From assembly GCA_964495095.1 (NCBI GenBank), contig CAZBUH010000012.1, positions 1 through 27,673 of the forward strand: a stretch of DNA of 27,673 bases, given 5' to 3'. The notes beneath the pieces are model-generated. The model was not told the origin of the DNA. It did no database searches and worked only from the letters and a program-made list of their open reading frames with translations. Source of the DNA: CAZBUH01 sp964495095 (lineage in GTDB: Bacteria; Bacillota; Clostridia; Oscillospirales; Oscillospiraceae). The translations under genes and the position numbers were made by a program. This document shows, piece after piece, positions 6,576 through 14,400 of this stretch (its first letter is position 1; the number at the start of each line of letters is the position of its first letter).

Positions 6576-8090
6576 ATGAAAACACCGACAACACTTATAA
6601 TTATGGACGGCTACGGCATCGCCGCCCCCTCTGAGGGGAACGCCGTCTATAAGGCAAAAACGCCGTTTCTCGACAGGCTTTTCAGGATCTGCCCCCACAC
6701 GGAGCTTTCAGCCTCCGGCGAGGACGTGGGCCTGCCCGCCGGGCAGATAGGCAACAGCGAGGTCGGCCACACCAATATCGGAGCCGGCAGAGTTGTTTTC
6801 CAGGAGCTGCCCAAAATTTCAAACGCCATCAAAACCGGCGGGTTCTTCAAAAACGAGGCATACGCCGCCGCTATGGACAGCTGCAGGGAAAACGGCGGCG
6901 CCCTGCACCTTATGGGGCTGCTCTCCCCCGGCGGCGTCCACAGCCATATCACCCATCTCTGGGGCTTTTTGGAGATGGCGAAGCGCCGTGGCCTTACAAG
7001 GGTCTATATCCACGGCTTTATGGACGGCCGCGACGTCCCCCCCTCCTCCGGAAAGGAGTACGTCCAGGAGTGCGTTCAAAAATGCGCCGAGTTGGGCGTG
7101 GGCAAAATCGCCACAATAATGGGCCGGTTTTACGCCATGGACAGGGACAGCCGTTGGGACAGGGTTGAAAAAGCCTACAACGCCATGGTTCTTGGGGAGG
7201 GAGTGCAGAATCCCGACCCGGCGGACGCCATGCAGAAGTCCTACGACGCAGGCGTGACCGACGAATTTGTGGAGCCTGTGGTCTGCGATAAGGACGGCCT
7301 CGTAAAAGAGGGCGACAGCATAATTTTCATAAACTTCCGTCCCGACAGGGCCAGGGAGATAACCCGCGCCTTCGTGGACCCGGAGTTTACAGGCTTTAAG
7401 CGGGAAAAAGGCTGCTTTCCTGTAAAATACGTCTGCACCACCCAGTACGACGAGAAGATGCCCAACGTATCGGTGGCGTATCCCCCGGAGCGCCTCAAAA
7501 ACACCTTGGGCGAATATATAAGCGACCTGGGCTTTACCCAGCTCCGGATTGCGGAAACTGAGAAATACGCCCACGTGACCTTCTTCTTCAACGGCGGAGT
7601 GGAGCATGTTTACAGCGGAGAGGACAGAGTGCTGGTGCCGTCCCCCAAGGAGTTCCCCACCTACGACCTTATCCCGGAGATGAGTGCCTTTGAGGTGGCC
7701 GCCAAGGCTGTGGAGCGGATAAAAAGCGGAAATTACGACGTGGTTATCCTGAATTTCGCAAACTGCGACATGGTGGGCCACACAGGAGTTTTCGACGCCG
7801 CGGTAAAGGCCGTTGAGACGGTTGACCGGTGCGTGGAAAAGGTCGTGAAGGCCACGGCGGAGATGGGCGGCGTATCGCTCATAACGGCGGACCACGGAAA
7901 CGCCGACAAAATGGTTGCCGAGGACGGCCAGCCCCACACCGCCCACACCACGAATCCCGTGCCGTTTATAGTCGTCGGCGCGGATGTAAAGCTCAAGGTC
8001 GGCCGCCTTGCCGACATAGCTCCCACGATTCTCGATATAATGGGGCTTAACAAGCCGGAGGAAATGACCGGAAGCTCTCTTATAATATAA
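6576..8090 (+). CDS. gpmI: 2,3-bisphosphoglycerate-independent phosphoglycerate mutase
   Basis: A 504-aa manganese enzyme of the alkaline phosphatase superfamily that converts 3-phosphoglycerate to 2-phosphoglycerate through a phosphoserine intermediate. The metal residue Asp11 lies in IIMDGYG, and the phosphorylated Ser61 lies in GNSEVGHTNIGAGR. The inserted transferase domain includes HGFMDGRDVPP and FINFRPDRAREITRAF. The C-terminal phosphatase metal site shows NFANCDMVGHTG, ITADHGNADKM and the nearby PHTAHTTN. The length is typical. GAGGAG lies just upstream of the ATG, and eno follows after 21 nt. Confidence 0.98.
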   Translation: MKTPTTLIIMDGYGIAAPSEGNAVYKAKTPFLDRLFRICPHTELSASGEDVGLPAGQIGNSEVGHTNIGAGRVVFQELPKISNAIKTGGFFKNEAYAAAMDSCRENGGALHLMGLLSPGGVHSHITHLWGFLEMAKRRGLTRVYIHGFMDGRDVPPSSGKEYVQECVQKCAELGVGKIATIMGRFYAMDRDSRWDRVEKAYNAMVLGEGVQNPDPADAMQKSYDAGVTDEFVEPVVCDKDGLVKEGDSIIFINFRPDRAREITRAFVDPEFTGFKREKGCFPVKYVCTTQYDEKMPNVSVAYPPERLKNTLGEYISDLGFTQLRIAETEKYAHVTFFFNGGVEHVYSGEDRVLVPSPKEFPTYDLIPEMSAFEVAAKAVERIKSGNYDVVILNFANCDMVGHTGVFDAAVKAVETVDRCVEKVVKATAEMGGVSLITADHGNADKMVAEDGQPHTAHTTNPVPFIVVGADVKLKVGRLADIAPTILDIMGLNKPEEMTGSSLII

Positions 8091-8111
8091 AAATATAAAG
8101 GAGTATCACCA

Positions 8112-9404
8112 ATGAAACAGTATTTTGAAATCGTAGACGTAGTAGGCCGCGAAATACTCGATTCCAGAGGCAACCCAACCGTTGAGGTTGAGGTATATCT
8201 TGACGACGGCACAATGGGCCGCGCCCAGGTGCCATCAGGCGCGTCTACCGGCGCTTTCGAGGCCTGCGAGCTCCGTGACGGCGACAAGAACCGCTATCAG
8301 GGCAAGGGTGTTGCCACAGCCGTTGCCAACATAAACGGCGAGATTGCCGAGGCTCTTGCCGGTCTCAACGTGCTTGACCAGCCCTCCATCGACAAGCTCC
8401 TTATCGAGCTTGACGGCACCCCCAACAAGTCCCGTCTCGGCGCAAACGCCATTCTGGGCTGCTCCCTGGCATGCGCCAAGGCCGCCGCTGAGGCCCTGGG
8501 TCTGCCCCTCTACAGCTACATCGGCGGCTGCAACGCCAAGACGCTGCCCGTCCCCATGATGAACGTCCTAAACGGCGGCGCTCACGCCTCCAACAGCGTG
8601 GATATCCAGGAATTTATGATAATGCCCGTGTCCGCCGCCAGCTTTAAGGAGTGCCTCAGGATGTGCGCCGAGGTGTTCCACGCCCTTAAGAAGGTAGTCC
8701 CCTCCACCGGCGTCGGCGACGAGGGCGGCTACGCCCCCAACCTGGCGTCCGACGAGGACGCCCTCAAGGCCCTTGTGGAAGCTATCACCGCCGCAGGCTA
8801 CAAGCCCGGCGAGGACTTTAAGATTGCCATGGACCCGGCTGTTTCCGAGTGGTTTAACGCCGAGGACGGCTGCTACCACCTGCCCAAGCGCGGCACTGTT
8901 ATGACACGCCAGCAGATGGTTGATATGTGGGTTGACTTTGTGAACAAATACCCCATTATCTCCATCGAGGACGGCATGGCCGAAGAGGACTGGGAGGGCT
9001 GGAAGATGCTCACCGACGCTCTGGGCGATAAGATCCAGCTTGTGGGCGACGACCTGTTTGTTACCAACACCCAGCGCCTTAAGAAGGGCATCGACCTGGG
9101 CGTGGCAAACGCCATTCTTATCAAGGTAAACCAGATCGGCACTCTCACCGAAACTCTGGAGGCCATCCAGATGGCCAACCGGGCCGGCTACACCGCCGTT
9201 GTCTCCCATCGCTCCGGCGAGACCGAGGACACCACCATCGCTGACATCGCCGTCGCCACCAACGCCGGACAGATAAAGACCGGCGCTCCCTCCAGAACGG
9301 ACCGCGTGGCCAAGTACAACCAGCTTCTCCGCATCGAGGAAGAGCTGTTCGACATCCCCCAGTACCTGGGCATGGACGCCTTCTTCAACATTAAGAATAA
9401 ATAA
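8112..9404 (+). CDS. eno: Enolase
   Basis: A 430-aa Mg-dependent enzyme that dehydrates 2-phosphoglycerate to phosphoenolpyruvate. The N-terminal capping domain shows the signature EILDSRGNPTVEVEV and the mobile loop VPSGASTGAFEA. The barrel carries the metal and catalytic sites: IEDGMAEEDWEGW, the Asp pair in QLVGDDLFVTN, the catalytic Lys in NAILIKVNQIGTLTE, and the enolase signature SHRSGETEDTTIADIAV. The length is standard. It is the last gene of the trmL-pgk-tpiA-gpmI-eno unit, with a terminator 10 nt past its stop. Confidence 0.98.
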   Translation: MKQYFEIVDVVGREILDSRGNPTVEVEVYLDDGTMGRAQVPSGASTGAFEACELRDGDKNRYQGKGVATAVANINGEIAEALAGLNVLDQPSIDKLLIELDGTPNKSRLGANAILGCSLACAKAAAEALGLPLYSYIGGCNAKTLPVPMMNVLNGGAHASNSVDIQEFMIMPVSAASFKECLRMCAEVFHALKKVVPSTGVGDEGGYAPNLASDEDALKALVEAITAAGYKPGEDFKIAMDPAVSEWFNAEDGCYHLPKRGTVMTRQQMVDMWVDFVNKYPIISIEDGMAEEDWEGWKMLTDALGDKIQLVGDDLFVTNTQRLKKGIDLGVANAILIKVNQIGTLTETLEAIQMANRAGYTAVVSHRSGETEDTTIADIAVATNAGQIKTGAPSRTDRVAKYNQLLRIEEELFDIPQYLGMDAFFNIKNK

Positions 9405-9414
9405 GCCAAAATTT

Positions 9415-9446
9415 AAGCGCCCCCGGAAAACCGGGGGCGCTTTTTT
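9415..9446 (+). terminator. Rho-independent terminator of the glycolytic operon
   Basis: Arms AAGCGCCCCCGG (9415-9426) and CCGGGGGCGCTT (9431-9442) surround a 4-nt A loop and continue into a T run. The arms end with A on the left, so the structure may also stop minus-strand transcription from the convergent gene. Confidence 0.93.
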
Positions 9447-9501
9447 AGATAACACGCCGGGGCCCCGCCGCTGCGGCGATACGGCCCGGCCCGTTTACAG
9501 G

Positions 9502-10071
9502 TTATATATTTGCCGGAGCCTCGCCGGTCTCGGCTTTTTTGCGGAAAATGGCCTTGAACACCGTGCGGACAAGGGGCTGGATAAAGAAAAGCTGCGTGAA
9601 AAAGGCGAAGGGGAAATTAAAGCACACCAGCTTAAGCCAGTTTGCAAGCAGCGTGACGATGTTAAAGCCCGCATAGTAGGGGTAGTAAAGCCAGGCAGCG
9701 ATAAAGCTCATTGCCGGGCACATAAGGCCCACTGTGGCGCAGATTATGGCGGACTCAAAGTGCATGGGGTGGCTCTCCGCCGGATTAAACACGCGGCAGG
9801 CCAGCTTAAAGGAGCATGGGCTGCCCATAAGCACCTCAAGCCCGTAGGCCAGGCAGAACTCTATAAGTATCACGGCCCATATGGGCATCATTTGGCCCAA
9901 CATGTACACGCCTCCCTGCTGCCGTATGGCCCCCAGGACGCTTCCGGCCCCTGTGACCTCCATAAGCGTGCCGCCGTTTACAACGTAGAGGCTGAAAAAT
10001 ACATAGGCGTGGACTGTGACAAGTACGGTGAGAAAGGCGAACACCATTCTCTGAAATTTGTTTTCCGGCAT
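9502..10071 (-). CDS. DUF2798 family four-helix membrane protein
   Basis: A 189-aa integral membrane protein. The opening NKFQRMVFAFLTVLVTVHAY and the later FNPAESHPMHFESAIICATV and VCFNFPFAFFTQLFFIQP match the DUF2798 pattern of paired two-helix repeats. Hydrophobic segments lie near residues 10-30, 55-75, 105-130 and 145-170. A longer open frame reaches 10266, but it runs through the inverted repeats at 10137-10227 and has no ribosome site. The ATG at 10071 follows AGGAG in a purine-rich leader and gives the normal family start. The function of DUF2798 proteins is unknown. The gene is preceded by a heavily palindromic regulatory region. Confidence 0.8.
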   Translation of the reverse strand: MPENKFQRMVFAFLTVLVTVHAYVFFSLYVVNGGTLMEVTGAGSVLGAIRQQGGVYMLGQMMPIWAVILIEFCLAYGLEVLMGSPCSFKLACRVFNPAESHPMHFESAIICATVGLMCPAMSFIAAWLYYPYYAGFNIVTLLANWLKLVCFNFPFAFFTQLFFIQPLVRTVFKAIFRKKAETGEAPANI

Positions 10072-10136
10072 ATTTATGACCTCTCCTTTTCTTTTAAACG
10101 GCCTGAGCATGGCGCTGGGGCCGTTTTTTGCGCAAA

Positions 10137-10227
10137 AAAACGACACATATGCTGATATGTAAACCAATTCGGTTTGTGCCGTGATCAGATTTACATATTC
10201 CCCGGGGAATAACACATGTGTCGTTTT
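10137..10227 (-). promoter_or_regulatory. Stacked inverted repeats upstream of the DUF2798 gene
   Basis: Several perfect inverted repeats are nested in 91 bp. The outer arms AAAACGACACAT (10137-10148) and ATGTGTCGTTTT (10216-10227) are 12 bp. The inner arms ATATGTAAA (10155-10163) and TTTACATAT (10190-10198) are 9 bp. Inside them is AAACC-AATTC-GGTTT (10161-10175). Also present are ACATAT-GCTG-ATATGT (10145-10160), ATTCCCCGGGGAAT (10197-10210) and ACACATGTGT (10212-10221). On the minus strand the outer arm ends in a T run, so as RNA this could be a leader with an attenuator. As DNA it could be a multi-site operator. It matches no riboswitch class I know. Confidence 0.6.
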
Positions 10228-10322
10228 GCAAACAAATATAAGGTTTTTTGCCCGCCCTGAGGACAATTCAGGGCGTTATTTGATATTAAAGCACATTTGG
10301 CCGGAATTTTCAAGCGAAAATT

Positions 10323-12284
10323 TTACAGCGCCATGGCCGCGTCGAAGGCGGAACGGGTGGCAAGCTTCACATTGCCCACTCTGGCGCAGTCGCCGATGCG
10401 GCGGAACGCCTCGGCGCAGTCCCGGAAGCTCTCGGCCTCGGCGGCCCGGGAACGCATACCAAGAGCCAAAATCACCGTGTCGGCGGGGATAGTGCGCTCT
10501 TTTCCGTCCTTATCCTGATAGGTCACGCCGTTTTCGGAAATGCCGGTGCATTTTGCGGAGAGAAGCGCCTCCCGGCAGCGGTCGCCCACCTGGCCCACAA
10601 GCTCCTCCCTGTAGGTGCGCATGGCGTCGGGGGCAAGAGAGGGCTGCATTTCAAGCAGTGTGACGTCCTTACCCTGCATCCCGTAATACACCGCCGTCTC
10701 ACAGCCCACCTGGCCGCCGCCGATTACCACAAGCTTCCGGCCCAGCTTTTCCTGATTAAAGAAGCTGTCCCCGGCCCAGATGACATTTTCCCGGTCGATG
10801 CCCGGTATGGGCGGGATAAGCGGGTCCGCGCCGATGGCGCAGATTACGGAGTCAAAATCCATCCCGGATATCATGTCCGGCGTGGCCCTTACGCCCAGGC
10901 GCAAATCGATTTTACCGCACTTTTTCACGTGGTCGATAAGGTAGTTTTCATATTTTAGCAGGTCGTATTTAAAGGGCATAAAGGCCGCGTCCTTAAGCTG
11001 GCCGCCCAGCTCCTTTTCCTTTTCAAACAGGGTCACGCTGTGCCCCCGCTCCGCCGCCAGCAGCGCCGCCTTCATTCCGCCGGGGCCGCCGCCGATAACG
11101 GCCACGTTCTTCCTTTCATAATTCTCCGGCACGAGCATATCCAGAAAATCCTCCCGACCCGCTTTTGGGTTTACGGAGCAGGAGTAATAGTGGGTGTGCT
11201 TAAACTCGTCCAGGCAGTGGAAGCACTTGATACACGGTACTATCTCCTCAGGGCAGCCCTTTCTGGATTTTTCCACGGTGTAGGGATCGGCTATCATGCC
11301 CCGGGCCATGGCCACTATGTCCGCCTCGCCCTTTTTCAGCACATCCTCGATAAGGTCCGGCGTCTGGAAAGCGCCAAGGGTCAGCACGGGGATGCGGATA
11401 TCCGGGCACTCCTTTACGGCCTTTGCAAGATATGCGTTGCAGGCGGGCGGCAAAAAGCCCGTCGGGTGCGTTATGGCCCGGAGCCTCGGCTCCCGGACTA
11501 CGCCGGCGGAGATGTGGATTATATCTATCTCGTCCTGAATGAGCTTTACAAATTCGATGCAGTCCTCTACGGTAAACCCGCCGGGAACGCACTCCGAGCC
11601 GGAGATGCGGTACTCTATAAGCAGGTCCCGGCCCACACGCTCACGTATTTTTCTCAGCACCATCAGCGGGAATTTGGCCTTGTTCTCCATGGAGCCGCCG
11701 AACTCGTCAGTGCGGGTGTTTCCCCTGGGGGACACGAACTCCTGAAGCAGTGTGCCGTGGCCGCCGTGTATCAGCAGGGTGTCGAAGCCGCAGAATTTCA
11801 CGCACTCGGCAAGATCCGCGTAGCGGTTTGCAAGGCGCTCCATCTCCTCATAGGGCATCTGGTGGAACATCAGCCCGTCGGAGCGGAGAAAATCGGAGCA
11901 GCCGTATATCTTCTCCCTTTTGGCCTCCTCGGTGTACTCGCCCTCGGAGCCGAAGTGAACCAGCTCGTAGGAGCATTTTGCATCGTAAAAGTGCATGGCG
12001 TCGGTCATATGTATAAAGTTGCGCCAGCCGGTAGGCTCCGTTATGTTGAATTCGGTGTGGATGGGGTTCCGGCCGGTGAGGGTCACCTTCTGCCCGCCGC
12101 AGTTTACGCAGGCGGCGCCGCCCTTGGCTTTTTCAAGGTAATTTTTTATGTATGACGGCTCCGGGTACCAGGGGGCGTTATTCTGTATCATATGGCCGGT
12201 GGAGGGGGCTGTAAATATGCGGTTTTTGAAAGTCACCTTACCCACGGTAAGGGGGGTGAAGATGTGGGGATAAAATTTATTCAT
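10323..12284 (-). CDS. Old-yellow-enzyme family FMN/4Fe-4S/FAD oxidoreductase
   Basis: A 653-aa enzyme of the 2,4-dienoyl-CoA reductase / 2-enoate reductase / BaiCD-BaiH / trimethylamine dehydrogenase group. Residues 1-345 form the FMN barrel, with IFTAPSTGHM, the active-site-region loop LLIHGGHGTLLQEFVSP and the NTRTDEFGGS signature. Cys351, Cys354, Cys357 and Cys369 (CIKCFHC then C-S-V-N-P) form the 4Fe-4S site, with the same first spacings as trimethylamine dehydrogenase. An FAD domain begins at VAVIGGGPGGMKAA (about 394) and a nested NAD(P)H domain at LVVIGGGQVGCE (about 525). Such enzymes reduce activated C=C bonds using NAD(P)H, often in anaerobes. The substrate is not inferable, as no bile-acid, acyl-CoA or transporter genes adjoin. 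AAAGGAG precedes the ATG, and a minus-strand TATAAT lies at 12341-12336. Confidence 0.92.
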   Translation of the reverse strand: MNKFYPHIFTPLTVGKVTFKNRIFTAPSTGHMIQNNAPWYPEPSYIKNYLEKAKGGAACVNCGGQKVTLTGRNPIHTEFNITEPTGWRNFIHMTDAMHFYDAKCSYELVHFGSEGEYTEEAKREKIYGCSDFLRSDGLMFHQMPYEEMERLANRYADLAECVKFCGFDTLLIHGGHGTLLQEFVSPRGNTRTDEFGGSMENKAKFPLMVLRKIRERVGRDLLIEYRISGSECVPGGFTVEDCIEFVKLIQDEIDIIHISAGVVREPRLRAITHPTGFLPPACNAYLAKAVKECPDIRIPVLTLGAFQTPDLIEDVLKKGEADIVAMARGMIADPYTVEKSRKGCPEEIVPCIKCFHCLDEFKHTHYYSCSVNPKAGREDFLDMLVPENYERKNVAVIGGGPGGMKAALLAAERGHSVTLFEKEKELGGQLKDAAFMPFKYDLLKYENYLIDHVKKCGKIDLRLGVRATPDMISGMDFDSVICAIGADPLIPPIPGIDRENVIWAGDSFFNQEKLGRKLVVIGGGQVGCETAVYYGMQGKDVTLLEMQPSLAPDAMRTYREELVGQVGDRCREALLSAKCTGISENGVTYQDKDGKERTIPADTVILALGMRSRAAEAESFRDCAEAFRRIGDCARVGNVKLATRSAFDAAMAL

Positions 12285-12493
12285 TTATGCGGCTCCTTTC
12301 GCGGTATGCCGGCACACCGGCACGGATTTTACTATATTATACCTGACGCGGAAGGGAAATTGAAATACCGCTTTTAAATTGCAGCTATAAACAAAAGAAA
12401 TAACCGCAGCTAAAGGCCGGTTTGATTTCTCAATATTTTTGCTTTAAATATTCACTATTATTATCTTCCCGCCCCATTACATCTCTATTCCTT
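12285..12493. other. Leader and AT-rich spacer upstream of the reductase
   Basis: No gene is seen here. On the minus strand a TATAAT hexamer (12341-12336) is a likely -10 box of the reductase, with only a weak -35. Between it and the ribosome site is the inverted repeat TGCCGG-CACA-CCGGCA (12307-12322), a possible operator or leader hairpin. The rest up to the repeat at 12494 is AT-rich and featureless. Confidence 0.45.
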
Positions 12494-12766
12494 CCCGCAC
12501 CCCTTGAAACGGGCAGGGGCTGCCGCCCCCTGCACCCAGAACTTGCCCAGCGGCTGTTAAACTTCTCTCTGCCCAAAACTGCCTACAGCCTTTCCATAGA
12601 AACCCGTCGCCAATCCGTTTAGAACGCCGATGATGCCTTCGGCTGTAAGTACCACCGGAGGCGAGGCCCTTGCTTTCTCTTTCACGGGCCGCCACGGTTT
12701 CTCTTTCCTTGGGCCAGCAAGGAAAGAGAAATGGGGGCGGAGGGAGCGCACCCCCGGGTGCGTACA
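12494..12766. repeat. Dispersed direct repeat, copy 1
   Basis: This 273-bp stretch matches 14567-14842 in the same orientation. Both copies begin with CCCGCACCCCTTGAAACGGG and end with GCACCCCCGGGTGCGTACA. The left 70 bp and a block around 12610-12650 are nearly identical; the rest is diverged. A strong hairpin unique to this copy has 14-bp arms TTTCTCTTTCCTTG (12698-12711) and CAAGGAAAGAGAAA (12718-12731). It sits in otherwise non-coding DNA. The termini carry no transposase and no obvious target duplication. The two copies bracket about 1.8 kb holding two genes. Confidence 0.85.
12557..12751 (-). other. Reading frame conserved between the two repeat copies (64 codons)
   Basis: On the minus strand the repeat holds an open frame ending in TAEGIIGVLNGLATGFYGK plus about ten residues. 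The equivalent frame in copy 2 ends at 14631 and reads TAEGIIGVLNGLTTGFYGK. Over those 19 codons the copies differ at six codons, five of them synonymous (GGC/GGT, CTA/CTT, GGT/GGC, TAT/TAC, GGA/GGG). Upstream the frame is open in both, with equal codon counts between a shared Phe and a shared Leu. A GTG at 12751 is a possible start but has no clear ribosome site. I do not recognise the peptide. It may be the tail of an older multi-copy gene. Confidence 0.35.
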
Positions 12767-12778
12767 TTATCTAAAGTA

Positions 12779-12808
12779 AAAACCGCCACTCTCATAAGTG
12801 ACGGTTTT
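12779..12808. terminator. Bidirectional terminator-like hairpin
   Basis: Arms AAAACCGCCACT (12779-12790) and AGTGACGGTTTT (12797-12808) pair with one mismatch that becomes a G-U pair on the minus strand. T runs follow on both strands. No gene ends right beside it. It may insulate the 140-aa gene from the repeat or stop minus-strand transcription. Confidence 0.6.
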
Positions 12809-12944
12809 CTATTATTGAGCCGCTCATTTTGTCAATCTTCAGGGGTGGAATTTTCGAGTTTTATTTCCCCCTGCTCCCGCTCTACTGCCTTTAGATGCTC
12901 CGAATAATTTATTTATCGATAAATACAACTTGGAGGAATCGCCA

Positions 12945-13367
12945 ATGGATACCGTCGTATATGAAAAAGAATACCCTTTGACCGATGACGATATCATCCC
13001 CGATGCCGCTACCGTCGCCAAAACGGAATGCCTGCTCCGGGAATTGAAAGCCAGAAATGACGCCGTATTTGCCGTAGACACCAGGACAAAGAAACTGTAC
13101 TCGGACGTTTTGGAGCGCCGCGACGCCATAACCCGGGCATTTTCCGGCAGGGCCCGGGGCCTCCTCATAGACTACTATAATCACACCGCCCGGGCGGAGA
13201 TGGAGTGCCCCTATGCGGAATTCAAGACCGGAGAATTTATGAGTGCCCTCGCCATTGCCGTCATCTGCGCCGACAGTATAGAATTCACCCCAACCGCCTC
13301 CGGGCTGCTGAATATCAGAATCAAGCTGCCCTACTTTAAATATCTGGGCGAGACGCCGGACGTATAA
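12945..13367 (+). CDS. Hypothetical protein of 140 aa
   Basis: I do not recognise this protein. The ATG at 12945 has GGAGG 8 nt upstream, so the in-frame start five codons earlier is less likely. The sequence is mixed alpha/beta with no signal peptide or membrane helix. It has an acidic N terminus (VVYEKEYPLTDDDIIPDAAT), a charged helical middle (TECLLRELKARNDAVFAVD and RRDAITRAFSGRARGLLIDY) and a hydrophobic segment EFMSALAIAVICADSIEF. A small intracellular adaptor or binding protein would fit, but no function is assigned. A 14-bp palindrome ATTTATCGATAAAT (12911-12924) sits just before the ribosome site. The gene lies inside the repeat-bounded cassette, convergent with the GT2 gene, and ends in its own terminator. 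Confidence 0.75.
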   Translation: MDTVVYEKEYPLTDDDIIPDAATVAKTECLLRELKARNDAVFAVDTRTKKLYSDVLERRDAITRAFSGRARGLLIDYYNHTARAEMECPYAEFKTGEFMSALAIAVICADSIEFTPTASGLLNIRIKLPYFKYLGETPDV

Positions 13368-13403
13368 AGGCACAGGCAAAAAGTCGGTGCCTTTTGTTAT
13401 TTT
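13366..13403 (+). terminator. Rho-independent terminator of the 140-aa gene
   Basis: Arms AAAGGCAC (13366-13373) and GTGCCTTT (13387-13394) overlap the stop codon and are followed by a T-rich tract (TGTTATTTTTT). It also lies at the end of the convergent glycosyltransferase gene. Confidence 0.75.
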
Positions 13404-14356
13404 TTCCTCCAGAGCCGGTTTTCGCGGCTTTGCCGCCAATCCGCAGAATGGGCGGCGCGGCGCGTATTTTTGCGCTGGGCCATGTTCTCCTTTATTATGA
13501 TCCGCCGGGCGGCGCCCTCCGGCCTCACGTTGTTGTCCCTGGCATAGGACACCAGGAATTTTGTGACCTTCAGCCGGTTTTCCTCGTATATGTCCATATC
13601 CTCAAACAGATCCTTGTATATGCTGAAAAGCTCAATCTTCATTTTTATGCTCCGGGGCAGGCTGGACTCCTGCTCGGCAAGGCTGGTGGGCGATTTTATG
13701 TAGTAATAGAGCGGCTGGGCCACGCTGGCGAATGTCTCGGCGCAGCGTATGTACTCAAGGTTAAACATAAAATCCTCGCACCACTGCACGTCGGTGCAGC
13801 ATTGGAGGCCGTTGGCGGTGACTATATCCCGCCGGTATAGCTTGTTCCACATAACCCCATAATAGAAATTGGCCGGCTCCTCCATCATATATGAGGCGTA
13901 TTCCCGGCGGGTCAGCACTCCCCGGTCGGGTATGCCGCCCTTGCGGCCCGCATTTCCGCCTACCACACGGAAGAAGTCGGTTATCACCATATCGCAGCCA
14001 AAATTCTCGGCTTTTTTCACCATAAGCTCTGCGGCCCTGCGGTCCAGCCAGTCGTCGCAGTCGGCAAACTGGAGGTATTTCCCCCTGGCCGCGGCCATTC
14101 CGGCGTTTCTGGCGGCAGATACACCGCCGTTTTCCCGGGCCAGAATCCGCACCCGGCTGTCACGCGCCGCAAAATTGCGGCACATCTCCAGGCTCCCGTC
14201 GGAGCTGCCGTCGTCCACCAAAATAAGCTCAAAATTCCTGAAGCTCTGCCCCAGAACGCTGCTTACGCATCTGTCCAGCGTTTTTTCGCCGTTGTACACC
14301 GGGATTACGATGCTGATAAGCGGCTCAATATCCTTTCCCAACTGTTCTGCCCCCAT
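13397..14356 (-). CDS. GT2 family glycosyltransferase (soluble or peripheral)
   Basis: A 319-aa glycosyltransferase of the capsule/teichoic-acid/exopolysaccharide type. The GT-A fold is clear: SIVIPVYNGEKTLDRCVSSV, ELILVDDGSSDGS, GVSAARNAGMAAARGKYLQF and the metal motif DCDDWLD. The C-terminal third is basic and has no membrane helix. The donor and acceptor sugars are unknown. The start is uncertain. The ATG at 14356 has no ribosome site and would lie only about 9 nt from the predicted transcript start, so it may be nearly leaderless; a TTG at 14341 has GGGGG 8 nt upstream. It sits between two copies of a dispersed repeat, away from any cell-envelope operon, which suggests it was acquired or moved. 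Confidence 0.88.
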   Translation of the reverse strand: MGAEQLGKDIEPLISIVIPVYNGEKTLDRCVSSVLGQSFRNFELILVDDGSSDGSLEMCRNFAARDSRVRILARENGGVSAARNAGMAAARGKYLQFADCDDWLDRRAAELMVKKAENFGCDMVITDFFRVVGGNAGRKGGIPDRGVLTRREYASYMMEEPANFYYGVMWNKLYRRDIVTANGLQCCTDVQWCEDFMFNLEYIRCAETFASVAQPLYYYIKSPTSLAEQESSLPRSIKMKIELFSIYKDLFEDMDIYEENRLKVTKFLVSYARDNNVRPEGAARRIIIKENMAQRKNTRRAAHSADWRQSRENRLWRKK

Positions 14357-14371
14357 TGCCGTTTTATAATA

Positions 14372-14400
14372 TTTATACCATCCTTTTGCTCCCAGGGCAA
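14372..14400 (-). promoter_or_regulatory. Sigma-A type promoter of the second GT2 gene
   Basis: On the minus strand TTGCCC (14400-14395) and TATAAA (14377-14372) are 17 nt apart. Transcription would begin near 14365, only about 9 nt before the first ATG. Confidence 0.6.

Noticed and set aside
10137..10227. A known riboswitch class
   Set aside because: I could not match the sequence to consensus motifs of any class I know; the arms are AT-rich and simple. Kept as an unexplained element.
10072..10266. 65-residue N-terminal extension of the DUF2798 protein
   Set aside because: The frame passes through the inverted repeats and does not fit the family start; the ATG at 10071 has AGGAG upstream.
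11040..12155. 371-aa plus-strand frame inside the old-yellow-enzyme gene
   Set aside because: It is opposite to a gene with full FMN, 4Fe-4S and FAD motifs, and there is no ribosome site.
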